Positions 16,570 through 24,146 of a DNA stretch of 32,361 bases are shown piece by piece; position 1 is the stretch's first letter; each line of letters begins with the position of its first letter. The notes under the pieces were generated by a model. The model ran no database searches. It saw only the letters and a list, made by a program, of their open reading frames with translations, and was not told where the DNA came from. This DNA is from CAYXZO01 sp964469505. Its GTDB lineage: Bacteria; Fidelibacterota; UBA8477; JABMPR01. The translations under genes and the position numbers were made by a program. The stretch is taken from contig CAYXZO010000026.1 of the NCBI GenBank assembly GCA_964469505.1, positions 1-32,361 of the forward strand, given 5' to 3'.

Positions 16570-17949
16570 TTACAGCAGGAAAAGAGAAGCAATGGAATAG
16601 AAGATGGTCAATGCTATAATGTCAGTGGAGGTAGCCACAAAAGGACCGGTGGCAATGGCCGGATCTTTATTGAGTTTCTCCATAATCAAGGGGATCGAGG
16701 CGCCCAGAGTGGCTGAAATGCCCATGGCCAAAAGCAATCCTAGATAAACAGTACTTCCAAATTGAAATGCCTCCATGGCGCCCACATCCACTACACCCAT
16801 CCTGCCTAAAATGTAGGCTACAGAACCGAGTAGGATTCCGTAGAGCAATCCTAAAGAAAGTCCCACTCGGATCTGTTTGAACACTATTCCAGCGGCACGA
16901 CTCAGTTCCACCCGACCGGTGGCAATCCCGCGTACTATGATGGTAGCGGTCTGCGATCCCACGTTACCAGCCATACCACTGATAAGGGGTTGGAAAGCCG
17001 CTAGAGCTAAAACTTGTTGTAAGGTCACCCGGAAACGAGCAATAATGGTGGCTACTAGTAATCCCCCCAACCAGCTTATAAAGAGCCAGGGGAAACGGGC
17101 TTTTACATTGTCCAGGGTACTCTTTGAGATAATCTCCCGATCACGACCGGCCCCAGCCATTTGGAAAAAGTCTTCCGTGGCTTCTTCCCGGATGACGTCG
17201 ATAACGTCGTCCACGGTTACGATACCCAGAAGCTTGTTCTGATCATCTACCACTGGAACGGCCAAGATGTTGTATTTAGAGACGATGTGAGCCACTTCTT
17301 CCTGGTCGGTGTGGGTGTGAACCGAGTGCACCTGGGTGATCATGATGTCTTTCAATTTTTTATCGGGCTTACTGGTGATAAGATCCCGCAGCGAGATTAC
17401 ACCAACCAGGTGGTGCCGGTTATCTATGACGTAAAGGTAGAAAACCATCTCCTGCTCTTCTTGATTCTGAATGGAGGCGATGGCTTCTCCCACCGTCAGG
17501 TCCTCATGGAGGGCAAAGACCTCGGTGGTCATCAAGGCCCCGGCGCTGTTCTCCGGGTACCCCATTAGTTGTTCCATCTCCTGCGATTCGCTGGCTTTCA
17601 AGCGGGTCAGGATGTTCTCCTGCAATTCTTGAGGCAAAAGACGAAGAATCGCCGCTTCATCATCAGCGGAGAGTTCCCGGAACAGCACCAGAATCTTATC
17701 TAGCGGAAGTCGAGTCAGGATTTCCTGCTTAAGGGAGTCATCCAATTCTGCCAACACTTGGGCTGCCTGTTCCGCTGTAGGAATCAGTGGGAAAATGGCC
17801 TCCCGTTCTTCTTCCGTGAGATGGCGGAACATTATAGCCAGATCGGCGGGGTGTAGTTTGGCTAGCAGATTACTCAGATTGGTCTTTGCATGCCGCCGCA
17901 GGAGCCGGCGCATCGCGTCTATTTGTAGATGGAGATCGCGATAAGCCAT
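16570..17949 (-). CDS. mgtE: magnesium transporter MgtE
   Basis: Channel-like Mg2+ transporter of the inner membrane. From ATG 17949 it is 459 residues: an N-terminal superhelical domain rich in Leu and Glu (about 20-120), two CBS domains (about 125-260), a plug helix, and five transmembrane helices (about 285-459). Seen motifs are YPENSAGALMTTEVFAL, VVDDQNKLLGIVTVDDVIDVIREE, FFQMAGAGRDREI, and the pore region GMAGNVGSQTATIIVRGIATG. A TTG at 17985 would add twelve residues without family support. In the family the CBS and N domains sense cytoplasmic Mg2+ and close the pore. An M-box riboswitch was looked for upstream and not seen. Confidence 0.95.
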   Translation of the reverse strand: MAYRDLHLQIDAMRRLLRRHAKTNLSNLLAKLHPADLAIMFRHLTEEEREAIFPLIPTAEQAAQVLAELDDSLKQEILTRLPLDKILVLFRELSADDEAAILRLLPQELQENILTRLKASESQEMEQLMGYPENSAGALMTTEVFALHEDLTVGEAIASIQNQEEQEMVFYLYVIDNRHHLVGVISLRDLITSKPDKKLKDIMITQVHSVHTHTDQEEVAHIVSKYNILAVPVVDDQNKLLGIVTVDDVIDVIREEATEDFFQMAGAGRDREIISKSTLDNVKARFPWLFISWLGGLLVATIIARFRVTLQQVLALAAFQPLISGMAGNVGSQTATIIVRGIATGRVELSRAAGIVFKQIRVGLSLGLLYGILLGSVAYILGRMGVVDVGAMEAFQFGSTVYLGLLLAMGISATLGASIPLIMEKLNKDPAIATGPFVATSTDIIALTIFYSIASLFLL

Positions 17950-18194
17950 GGGCGCAAAGGTAACCTGCCACCCCCAGGAAGTCAATTAAGGCCCCGGAAA
18001 TCGCCAGATTATTTACCTAGGGTGGAAAGCTGCTTGAGAGGGATGAAGTTAGTATTTATCCAAGTGATAGAAATACCAGGGTGTAAGTTGTTAAATATCA
18101 AGTAGTAGGAATTAGGACATGGCGCCAAGAGGTGTACAATGGGTGGCAGTCGCTAGGGAGCTGGAGTGCCGACCGGCGGTTGGCTTTATGGGCT

Positions 18195-18228
18195 TAAGGT
18201 TTTGATTTTGAGTACTAAGGTTTTGATT
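18195..18228 (+). repeat. 13-bp direct repeat with 21-bp period
   Basis: TAAGGTTTTGATT occurs perfectly at 18195-18207 and again at 18216-18228, 21 bp apart, which is two turns of the helix. A looser third copy (TAATTGGTTTTACT) follows at 18238-18251. The second copy overlaps the -35 candidate of the large secreted protein, so a dimeric or cooperative regulator is plausible. Confidence 0.6.
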
Positions 18229-18251
18229 GGTTTACCCTAATTGGTTTTACT
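18223..18251 (+). promoter_or_regulatory. promoter candidate for the 1163-residue secreted protein
   Basis: TTGATT (18223-18228), a 17-base spacer, and TTTACT (18246-18251), each matching the sigma-70 consensus at four of six positions. The predicted start near 18258 gives a leader of about 24-30 bases. Moderate to weak support. Confidence 0.3.
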
Positions 18252-18281
18252 CCCAGTTGAAGTTAACTTGCTCCCGGAAAC

Positions 18282-21200
18282 GTGGGCGTGGGTAATTTTC
18301 ACCGGGGAAAGACATTCGGACACTTGACCGTGGCCGCCTTGCTGTTTCTCTCGACCGCCTTGCCTCAAATTCAATACGAGCGGGGTAGTCTGATGGACTT
18401 TATCGGGGGCGGGCCTCCGGGAAACCAACTACCACCGGGCAGCTACGATAATTTCGTCAGCCATGTCAGCGAAGGTATCGCGCGCCCGGGTTATAACGAC
18501 TATGGACCAGAATGGCTGGATGTACAAACCAACGGCTTTGGCAATTACCGCTACATTCCTGTTGATCAACAAGGTTATGCGCCCACCCTTGCTGCCTGGC
18601 GTCAGATTTTTGGGCTTTTGCTGAACGGGGATACGACTTCGGTAGCTACCATGTTGGCCGATTCCATATCATCCTGGCACTATCGATTGGTGATTTTTAC
18701 CGATACGCTCTACAATCGAGCTTTCTGGCTCCTCCGGGAAGATCTGGATAGCAGCTTTTTTGATCCCAACACAGATAATCCGTTGGATGATGTTCGTGGA
18801 TCTTTTCGCAACGGTTGGGGTTGCTTTATTTACAATCCCGAAAGTACTCGTCCTTTCGTCATAGTTGAAGTCCCACACCCTTGCGACGATTTCATTGCGC
18901 CGTATGTAGCCTTGCGGCTGTTTCTAGAAACAGATGCCGGGGCCTACTTCATTTCAGGAGCAGGACGCGAGGTCCGCTGGACCGGTGATGGTAACTATGA
19001 CAATAATAAATCCCTCTCCGACCCTTCCCGCAATTACAACACAGTTTTTGAAACCGCCCACGAGGTTTTTTGTGATTCTTTGATGCATTATGGCCCCCAT
19101 TCGCCCCTTGTGTTGCATATGCATAGTTTTGATAACCTTCGACATGTGGGAAGCCATTCAGTGATTATTTCCGCCGGTTGGGATGCTGGCTATGCCAATA
19201 AGCCGGTGCGAGACGTTACTTCAGCCCATAAAGACTTTGTCAATTTCACCCCTGAATATCCCATCACAGCCGGTCTGTTTGGTTTTCACCCTGCAGTGCA
19301 TGTTACCGATTACTATCAGGTGCATTATGAAGGAGATTTTTTCTACCACGGTGCCCTTGATTCTTTCCCGGTACCTCATGCCGTTGAATTACTGGGGCCC
19401 AGTACCGGTGTGCAAATGAACTATCTCCGGCGCTTTTTTCCGCCCTGGCACGTTTACGAACCTTGGGTTCAAGTGGAATGCGATGAAGTACCGCAGTTAT
19501 TTGAGGATTTGAATTGGTCCTTGGACTCCCTATACACTGGAGATTATCCCGTAACCTGGCGTTGGTTCCAAACTTTGTTGGATTATTACGAACCTTTCGT
19601 GCAGGCGGTTAATACGTATTTAGAAGATTGGGAAATGAACCCTGATCATCAACCTCCACCACGGATTGGTGGTTTTCAGGCTTCCTTCACTGCTGGTGAT
19701 TTCGTAGAGCTGCATTGGCAACCAGTAGATGATACCAATTTCAAAACCTATCGAATTCTGATAAGCGAAACCGGGGTGCCATTCGCTCCTCTGGAATGGG
19801 ACTTCTCCGACGATCCGGCGATGGGTGACATGCGGTCGGATCACACTCGTATAGAGACTTTGCCTAATAACTTACCTCTGGAGCTAACCATTGTCGCGGA
19901 AGACTGGTTCGGTAATGTAAGCCAAGTTTCTGACACAGTTAGGAATTACGCGCTGGAAGAAGATTCCCTGGTGTTGGCACATCGGCCTTTGGGGGCTTTC
20001 CCTCTGGTGGCCTGGCCACCCAAGGTTGCAGTTGTAAATCAAGGCGGACTGCAGTTGGACAGCCTATGGGTCGTTGTATGGCGCCAGGGTCGTGACACTC
20101 TTAGGGGAGCCTTGCGACCATACGCTGATCGTCACTGGCTGGGAATCTTTCCATGGCCCGGCAGTGAATTGCAGGTTGGCGATACCCTGTACTACTATTT
20201 TGAGGGAAAGGATTTCTTGCACCCTGACGAGTTAAAATTCTTCCCGATTAACAACTTTTTTACCTGTGTTGCCAGTGCCGGGGGGTCACAACTATTTCAC
20301 CAGAATTTCGAGCTGGTGGACGGTGGACTGCAGGATACCACATTTGACGGCTATACGTACTGGCAATGGGGTACACCCTCAAACACCCCGGAACCCCATT
20401 CCGGCACTCGGGTATGGGGAACCAATTTGGGTGGTAACTATGCTAACCTCAGTTACGCCACTCTAACGTCACCGGTATATGATCTCAACGGTTATGGCCG
20501 GGTAGTGTTCAGTTTTTTTCACTGGTTTCAGATGGAGGCTTCAGCCAGCTATCCAAACCGGGCCTATGATGGGGGTAACCTGGAAGTAAGTCTGGACGGC
20601 GGATTAACCTGGCAGTTATTTGAACCGTTGGGTGGTTATACTCACATTGTTCAGCAGAATACCAACACCATGGACGGAGAACCTGTATTTTCTGGCAGTT
20701 CCAATGGTTGGCAGCGGGCCATATTCGATCTTACACCCTACGTGAACGATTCGGTCCGTTTTCGCTGGCGTTTTGGTTCTGACCAATCCGTTACAGCCAG
20801 GGGTTGGTATCTTGATGATCTGGCTCTGACGGATTCACTAAACCTGGCACCGCCTACTGTCCCGACGTTGATTTCACCACCGGATAGCTCTGTGCTTGAG
20901 GCCCAGGCTTTTTTCCTGCTTTGGGAAGAGGCTCAGGATCCAGACGCTGGTACTACTTGCAGCTATCTGTTGCGAATATCTTCAGAGGGCGACAGTTTGC
21001 AGATAGATACTTGGTGGCCCTACTATTTTCTGAATCTACCGGATCTTGGTTGGTCATTTATCCAACCCCGTGATTTCATCTGGGAAGCGGCGGCGGTTTC
21101 TCAAGGGGATACCACGTGGTGTGAGCACCCATTTCATCTCCGAATACCCCCCCGCTCTTTTTATCCCATTTCTCCGTTTCACTTATTGGAACCCCGAGGG

Positions 21201-21773
21201 GATACTGTGCTTTGGGATTCGAGCGGGATTTTGCGTTTCCAGTGGGAAAGAGCGAGAGATAATGATGTGGGAGTACATTTAGTCCATGACCTTTTTCTCA
21301 TCCACCGGGGAGACACTACCCAAGTGTCAGTTACCGATACTTCTTGGGTTGTATCTTTAGATACACTCTTCGGCGACAGAACTGTGACCGGCATGTACAC
21401 TTGGTGGGTTGTCGCCCGGGATGAGACGGAGAGCAGAAGATCGGAAGAAATATTTCATTTCCGATTCGCTCCTCCCCTAGGTACTGAGCGGCCTGTTCGG
21501 TTTCATATTTCTGTTCCTTACCCTAATCCATTCAATAGCGAGCTGATCATGCGATTCGAACTGCCTAGTCCTAGCGAGGTGGATATAGCGATATATGATT
21601 TGCAAGGGCGAGAAGTGAAGGTTCTAAATAAAAAAATGCTCTCTGCAGGTCGCCATGCAATTAAATGGCGGGGAAGGGATACTAGCGGGCGATTTGTGGC
21701 TTCGGGAGTTTATTTCATACGTATTCGTACAGGGACAGTGGTGCTGGTTTTTAAAGCTTTATATTTGAAATGA
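18282..21773 (+). CDS. large secreted protein with possible FGase/M14-like hydrolase domain and C-terminal sorting tail
   Basis: 1163 residues. A signal peptide lies at about 10-30 (FGHLTVAALLFLSTALPQ). An N-terminal domain (about 85-440) carries VEVPHPCDD (H199, D202, D203), SDPSRNYNTVFETAHEVF (H260) and VLHMHSFD (H279, H281). This order resembles N-formylglutamate amidohydrolase (PHSG, then an R-rich segment, YH, and D-HS) and the M14-like zinc fold, but I cannot prove it. An Fn3-like module follows near 470-560. A jellyroll/MAM-like region (about 680-840, with HQNFELVDGGLQD, GGLTWQLFEPLGG and GWYLDDLALTD) and two more Fn3-like modules come next. The FlgD-type tail (PYPNPFNSELIMRFELP, then SGVYFIRI) is typical of type IX secretion substrates. 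No ATG is available: the start is GTG 18282 or GTG 18288. Confidence 0.78.
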   Translation: MGVGNFHRGKTFGHLTVAALLFLSTALPQIQYERGSLMDFIGGGPPGNQLPPGSYDNFVSHVSEGIARPGYNDYGPEWLDVQTNGFGNYRYIPVDQQGYAPTLAAWRQIFGLLLNGDTTSVATMLADSISSWHYRLVIFTDTLYNRAFWLLREDLDSSFFDPNTDNPLDDVRGSFRNGWGCFIYNPESTRPFVIVEVPHPCDDFIAPYVALRLFLETDAGAYFISGAGREVRWTGDGNYDNNKSLSDPSRNYNTVFETAHEVFCDSLMHYGPHSPLVLHMHSFDNLRHVGSHSVIISAGWDAGYANKPVRDVTSAHKDFVNFTPEYPITAGLFGFHPAVHVTDYYQVHYEGDFFYHGALDSFPVPHAVELLGPSTGVQMNYLRRFFPPWHVYEPWVQVECDEVPQLFEDLNWSLDSLYTGDYPVTWRWFQTLLDYYEPFVQAVNTYLEDWEMNPDHQPPPRIGGFQASFTAGDFVELHWQPVDDTNFKTYRILISETGVPFAPLEWDFSDDPAMGDMRSDHTRIETLPNNLPLELTIVAEDWFGNVSQVSDTVRNYALEEDSLVLAHRPLGAFPLVAWPPKVAVVNQGGLQLDSLWVVVWRQGRDTLRGALRPYADRHWLGIFPWPGSELQVGDTLYYYFEGKDFLHPDELKFFPINNFFTCVASAGGSQLFHQNFELVDGGLQDTTFDGYTYWQWGTPSNTPEPHSGTRVWGTNLGGNYANLSYATLTSPVYDLNGYGRVVFSFFHWFQMEASASYPNRAYDGGNLEVSLDGGLTWQLFEPLGGYTHIVQQNTNTMDGEPVFSGSSNGWQRAIFDLTPYVNDSVRFRWRFGSDQSVTARGWYLDDLALTDSLNLAPPTVPTLISPPDSSVLEAQAFFLLWEEAQDPDAGTTCSYLLRISSEGDSLQIDTWWPYYFLNLPDLGWSFIQPRDFIWEAAAVSQGDTTWCEHPFHLRIPPRSFYPISPFHLLEPRGDTVLWDSSGILRFQWERARDNDVGVHLVHDLFLIHRGDTTQVSVTDTSWVVSLDTLFGDRTVTGMYTWWVVARDETESRRSEEIFHFRFAPPLGTERPVRFHISVPYPNPFNSELIMRFELPSPSEVDIAIYDLQGREVKVLNKKMLSAGRHAIKWRGRDTSGRFVASGVYFIRIRTGTVVLVFKALYLK

Positions 21774-22264
21774 ATGCTGTTTTCGACGGGTGGATTATCC
21801 CGAAGCGCGTTATTACGGCGTTTATTGTAGTTTTAAGCCTAATGTTGTTAATTGTTTGTAGTCCCCCAATGCCACGGGTGAAATTGCCAGCGCGTATAGG
21901 TCCTTTGGAGCTTACGCGTCAGGTGATTCTCCCCCCCAACCATGAAAAACATTTACGACAAACGGTAGTGGGTTTTTATGGCGGAATAACAGACAGCAAT
22001 CTCCTACAGGTTTATATTTACGATAATATAAATGCTGCTTTTGCAGCCTGTTTTACGAAGTCTATGAGCTTTGCCCAGGTGCGCTCCGGGGCATCTGAAG
22101 TCCGTTTCTTATACGACCGGAAAAATGTAATCCATCTCGCCCGCAAAGAGAGGGGGTATTATCGCCAGATATTTCGCGAGGGCGAAATAGTGGTGTTATG
22201 GCAAGTTCGTGACTCTTTAGCCGAGGCCACGGAGAATGAAATTCTCCAACTTTCTTTTAAATAG
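21770..22264 (+). CDS. hypothetical small lipoprotein
   Basis: 164 residues. The ATG at 21770 overlaps the stop of the large secreted protein by 4 bp (ATGA), so co-translation is likely. A hydrophobic N-terminal segment (VITAFIVVLSLMLLIVC) ends in a Cys at about residue 30 that fits a relaxed lipobox. The remainder shows mixed alpha/beta character (PLELTRQVILPP, LLQVYIYDNINAAFAACFTKSM, GEIVVLWQVRDSLAEATENEI). No family is recognised. A role tied to the preceding secreted protein, such as maturation or anchoring, is inferred from coupling only. Confidence 0.7.
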   Translation: MNAVFDGWIIPKRVITAFIVVLSLMLLIVCSPPMPRVKLPARIGPLELTRQVILPPNHEKHLRQTVVGFYGGITDSNLLQVYIYDNINAAFAACFTKSMSFAQVRSGASEVRFLYDRKNVIHLARKERGYYRQIFREGEIVVLWQVRDSLAEATENEILQLSFK

Positions 22265-22274
22265 GTAGTCTTTT

Positions 22275-22676
22275 TCAACAGTTGGCAAGGAGGCTGTACC
22301 TTGCCAAGACTTCTTTGAGTTGATCAAAAGTGTATGGTTTGCCGATGAATTCATCGAACCCTTTTTGGGGAAGCTTATCTAGTACCTCTTGCCAGAAGGC
22401 GGTTACTGCTAACATTGGCTTATCTTTGAAACGTTCGTCTTGTTTTAAGCGTTCCCCCAATTCCAAACCTGACATGCCTGGGCCTAAGGCGATGTCTAAT
22501 AACATTCCATCGACAGTCTTATCCTTCACCGCTTCCAAAGCAGCTTCTCCCGTGGCAGTGACAACGGCTTCTATCCCCAGTTTCTTGAGCAGTAGCAACA
22601 AATACTGCCGGGATGCAGGATCATCCTCCACAATAAGTACTCTGATTCTTTTCGGAGCTTTCATTGCCACATTCAT
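22275..22676 (-). CDS. single-domain response regulator (CheY-like receiver)
   Basis: 133-residue receiver domain with no output domain. The acidic pair is D18/D19 in VLIVEDDP, the phosphoacceptor is D61 in MLLDIALGPGMSG, the switch Thr is T92 in LAVTAF, and the conserved Lys is K113 in FIGKPY. ATG 22676 has AAGGG about nine bases upstream. No histidine kinase is adjacent. A promoter candidate on the minus strand (AATCAA complement at 22765-22770 and ATCACA complement at 22742-22747, 17-base spacer) would give a leader of about 58 bases. It converges on the small lipoprotein gene with 10 bp between stops. Confidence 0.9.
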   Translation of the reverse strand: MNVAMKAPKRIRVLIVEDDPASRQYLLLLLKKLGIEAVVTATGEAALEAVKDKTVDGMLLDIALGPGMSGLELGERLKQDERFKDKPMLAVTAFWQEVLDKLPQKGFDEFIGKPYTFDQLKEVLARYSLLANC

Positions 22677-22891
22677 GATTCTGCCCTTACCTTTTGAATA
22701 ACCCGATTTTTACCTTCTCTCCTCCGCTGACTTCGACTTTTATCACATACGCCTGATCCCCCCAAATCAAAGCGCATGGATTACAGCCGGTTAATTAACT
22801 TAAATAGATTGGTCACCCTGGCGAGTGATGGAAATCCCCCCGATACCGATAAGCTCTTTCAGCATCCATTTGCTGTAAATCTAAAGCTTGG

Positions 22892-22914
22892 AACTCTTTA
22901 GGAAAGAGTTTTTT
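22892..22914 (+). terminator. AT-rich hairpin with T-run, orphan terminator candidate
   Basis: AACTCTTT (22892-22899) and AAAGAGTT (22903-22910) pair perfectly around a 3-base loop and run into TTTTTT. No plus-strand gene lies upstream close enough to need it, so it may end an unannotated transcript or be chance. Confidence 0.35.
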
Positions 22915-22921
22915 AGTCCAG

Positions 22922-22950
22922 TCGCTTAAAAAATTACTTTAAGTGATTTT
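22922..22950 (+). terminator. second hairpin with T-run beside the first
   Basis: TCGCTTAAA (22922-22930) pairs with TTTAAGTGA (22938-22946), allowing one G-U pair, around a 7-base loop, followed by TTTT. It sits eight bases after the first orphan terminator candidate. Confidence 0.3.
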
Positions 22951-23122
22951 CGGAAATATAGGTGGAAATCAGAGGGTGGTTTATTAAGGATGTCTTACGA
23001 ATGCCAAGGAACTACCATCGTGGTGGCTGATGTTAGCCATTAGCGTCTAAACCTGGAGATGATCATCTGGTTCAGTTAGTACCGGCCGAAAAGTGTAGCC
23101 GGCTTAAATGAGAAAAACCTTG

Positions 23123-23195
23123 TGGGCTCTCAGGGATTCGAACCCCGAACCGACGGATTATGAGTCCGTTGCTCTAACCGTTGAGCTAAGAGCCC
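23123..23195 (-). tRNA. tRNA with CAT anticodon (Met or Ile2)
   Basis: 73 bases. The acceptor stem GGGCTCT pairs perfectly with AGAGCCC, followed by discriminator A. The D arm is TAGCTCAACGGTTAGAGC. The anticodon arm ACGGA-CTCATAA-TCCGT shows anticodon CAT. The T arm is CGGGG-TTCGAAT-CCCTG. CCA is not encoded (CAA follows the acceptor stem). It is not an initiator tRNA, because the anticodon stem lacks the three G-C pairs. Elongator Met and TilS-modified Ile2 cannot be separated by eye. Confidence 0.93.
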
Positions 23196-23217
23196 AGGCC
23201 AGGCCAAAAAGCGCGCT

Positions 23218-23246
23218 AAAATAAAGGCCGTGAATAGGGACGTCAA
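23218..23246 (-). promoter_or_regulatory. strong sigma-70-type promoter of the tRNA gene
   Basis: On the minus strand TTGACG (23241-23246), a 17-base spacer, and TATTTT (23218-23223). The predicted start near 23211 gives a 16-base leader before the tRNA at 23195. This is the best promoter match in the window. Confidence 0.65.
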
Positions 23247-23354
23247 AAAGAAAAAGGAACCTAGCGAATAAACTATGAATAGAATTCGATGGGGTAGCAG
23301 TAGCTAAATCCAAACACAGTATTACATGAACCGCGATTGGAGTGGGGTTGATTA

Positions 23355-24146
23355 TTATGAACCTGTCGCTGCCAGCGACCAACCGGTGCGACCCTGGCGC
23401 AGTCCGATTAGCAGCGAATTTTGCGGGCTTTCATTGATCAGTTCCTGCTGAAGGGTGTCAGTTGTATTAAACCGCCAGAGCAATTTCAGAGCCCCCAGCA
23501 TCTGAGGATCCAGATGTTGGAGTAGTTTGTCCGGATGTGAGGAATGAAAACTGATTTCGGAGGCCGGCAAATCCATCTGCCAGAACCGAACCTCATCAAG
23601 CAGGCCAGTCCAGGTGTTATCCGGATAATTCGCACCCGGATCCCAATCTCCACCGATTAATACTTTTCGGCCCGTAATGGAGAGAGTGGTATTCAGATTC
23701 TTATTAAGGATTCGGCTGCCGTCTACAAAAAGTTGTAATACGCCTGCCGCTGAATAAGTGCAGGCCAGATAATGAAATTGTCCGTCTAAAACGGAAGCAG
23801 ACCCTCCGGCGCGATAGAGTTCCTCATGGAAAGCTACGATTATGTCCGTCCCGCGAGCCGGGTCCAGATAAATTGCAAATTCGTTACCCAGAGTAATGTT
23901 AGGGAACATCAGAATTGCAGGGGCATCCGGCCCTAAGGAGTCAATCCGAAACCAGAATTCCCAGGTAAAACTGCTGTCCAGCCAGGCAGAGGGAAAGGTA
24001 TCCAAGTATACGTAACCCGCAGTGGAAGGAGAGTATTGCAATTGCAGTGATTGGTAAACCGGCGCAGGTTGGCTGCAAGTCACAACCAGCCAAGAGAATA
24101 GGACAAGCGGCAAAAACTTAATATAGGGTTTGTACTTCAATGACAT
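23355..24146 (-). CDS. LamG/concanavalin A-like lipoprotein
   Basis: From ATG 24146 the protein has 263 residues. A signal sequence (FLPLVLFSWLVVTC) has the probable lipidated Cys near residue 24. A LamG-like jellyroll of about 200 residues follows: FTWEFWFRIDSLG, FAIYLDPARGTDIIVAFHEELY, DGQFHYLACTYSAAGVLQLFVDGSRI, VLIGGDWDP and WTGLLDEVRFWQMDLPASEI, the classical LamG order. The start overlaps the 3' end of the Fn3 lipoprotein gene by 29 bp. The frame is open to 24275 inside that gene, but only ATG 24146 places the signal peptide at the N-terminus. LamG domains usually bind carbohydrate or protein; the target is unknown. Confidence 0.82.
   Translation of the reverse strand: MSLKYKPYIKFLPLVLFSWLVVTCSQPAPVYQSLQLQYSPSTAGYVYLDTFPSAWLDSSFTWEFWFRIDSLGPDAPAILMFPNITLGNEFAIYLDPARGTDIIVAFHEELYRAGGSASVLDGQFHYLACTYSAAGVLQLFVDGSRILNKNLNTTLSITGRKVLIGGDWDPGANYPDNTWTGLLDEVRFWQMDLPASEISFHSSHPDKLLQHLDPQMLGALKLLWRFNTTDTLQQELINESPQNSLLIGLRQGRTGWSLAATGS

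Larger units (their letters stand above)
17950..18281. other. 332-bp divergent intergenic region
   Basis: Lies between mgtE (-) and the 1163-residue secreted protein (+). It holds the direct repeats at 18195-18228 and the promoter candidate at 18223-18251. On the minus strand there is TTGACT at 17982-17987 followed 17 bases later by TACCTT. If used, mgtE would have almost no leader. No other gene was supported. Confidence 0.6.
22677..23122. other. 446-bp intergenic region with several dyads
   Basis: No credible gene was found. The region contains two successive hairpin-plus-T candidates on the plus strand (22892-22914 and 22922-22950), a 12-bp palindrome AGATGATCATCT at 23057-23068 flanked by AACC and GGTT, and a short CCGGC/GCCGG dyad near 23082-23102. 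The 5' leader of the response regulator occupies its left part. It could hold a small RNA, but nothing proves transcription. Confidence 0.45.

Noticed and set aside
18001..18190. Possible M-box or other riboswitch before mgtE
   Set aside because: No conserved riboswitch core or paired stems with a terminator were visible; it could not be supported.
18237..18428. Minus-strand open frame overlapping the start of the large secreted protein
   Set aside because: It runs against a long coding frame and has no ribosome-binding site or protein-like composition; it is a shadow frame.
18282..21773. PIG-L/LmbE deacetylase from the PHPCDD motif
   Set aside because: The family needs PHPDDE; here an extra Cys sits between HP and DD and the later motifs do not fit.
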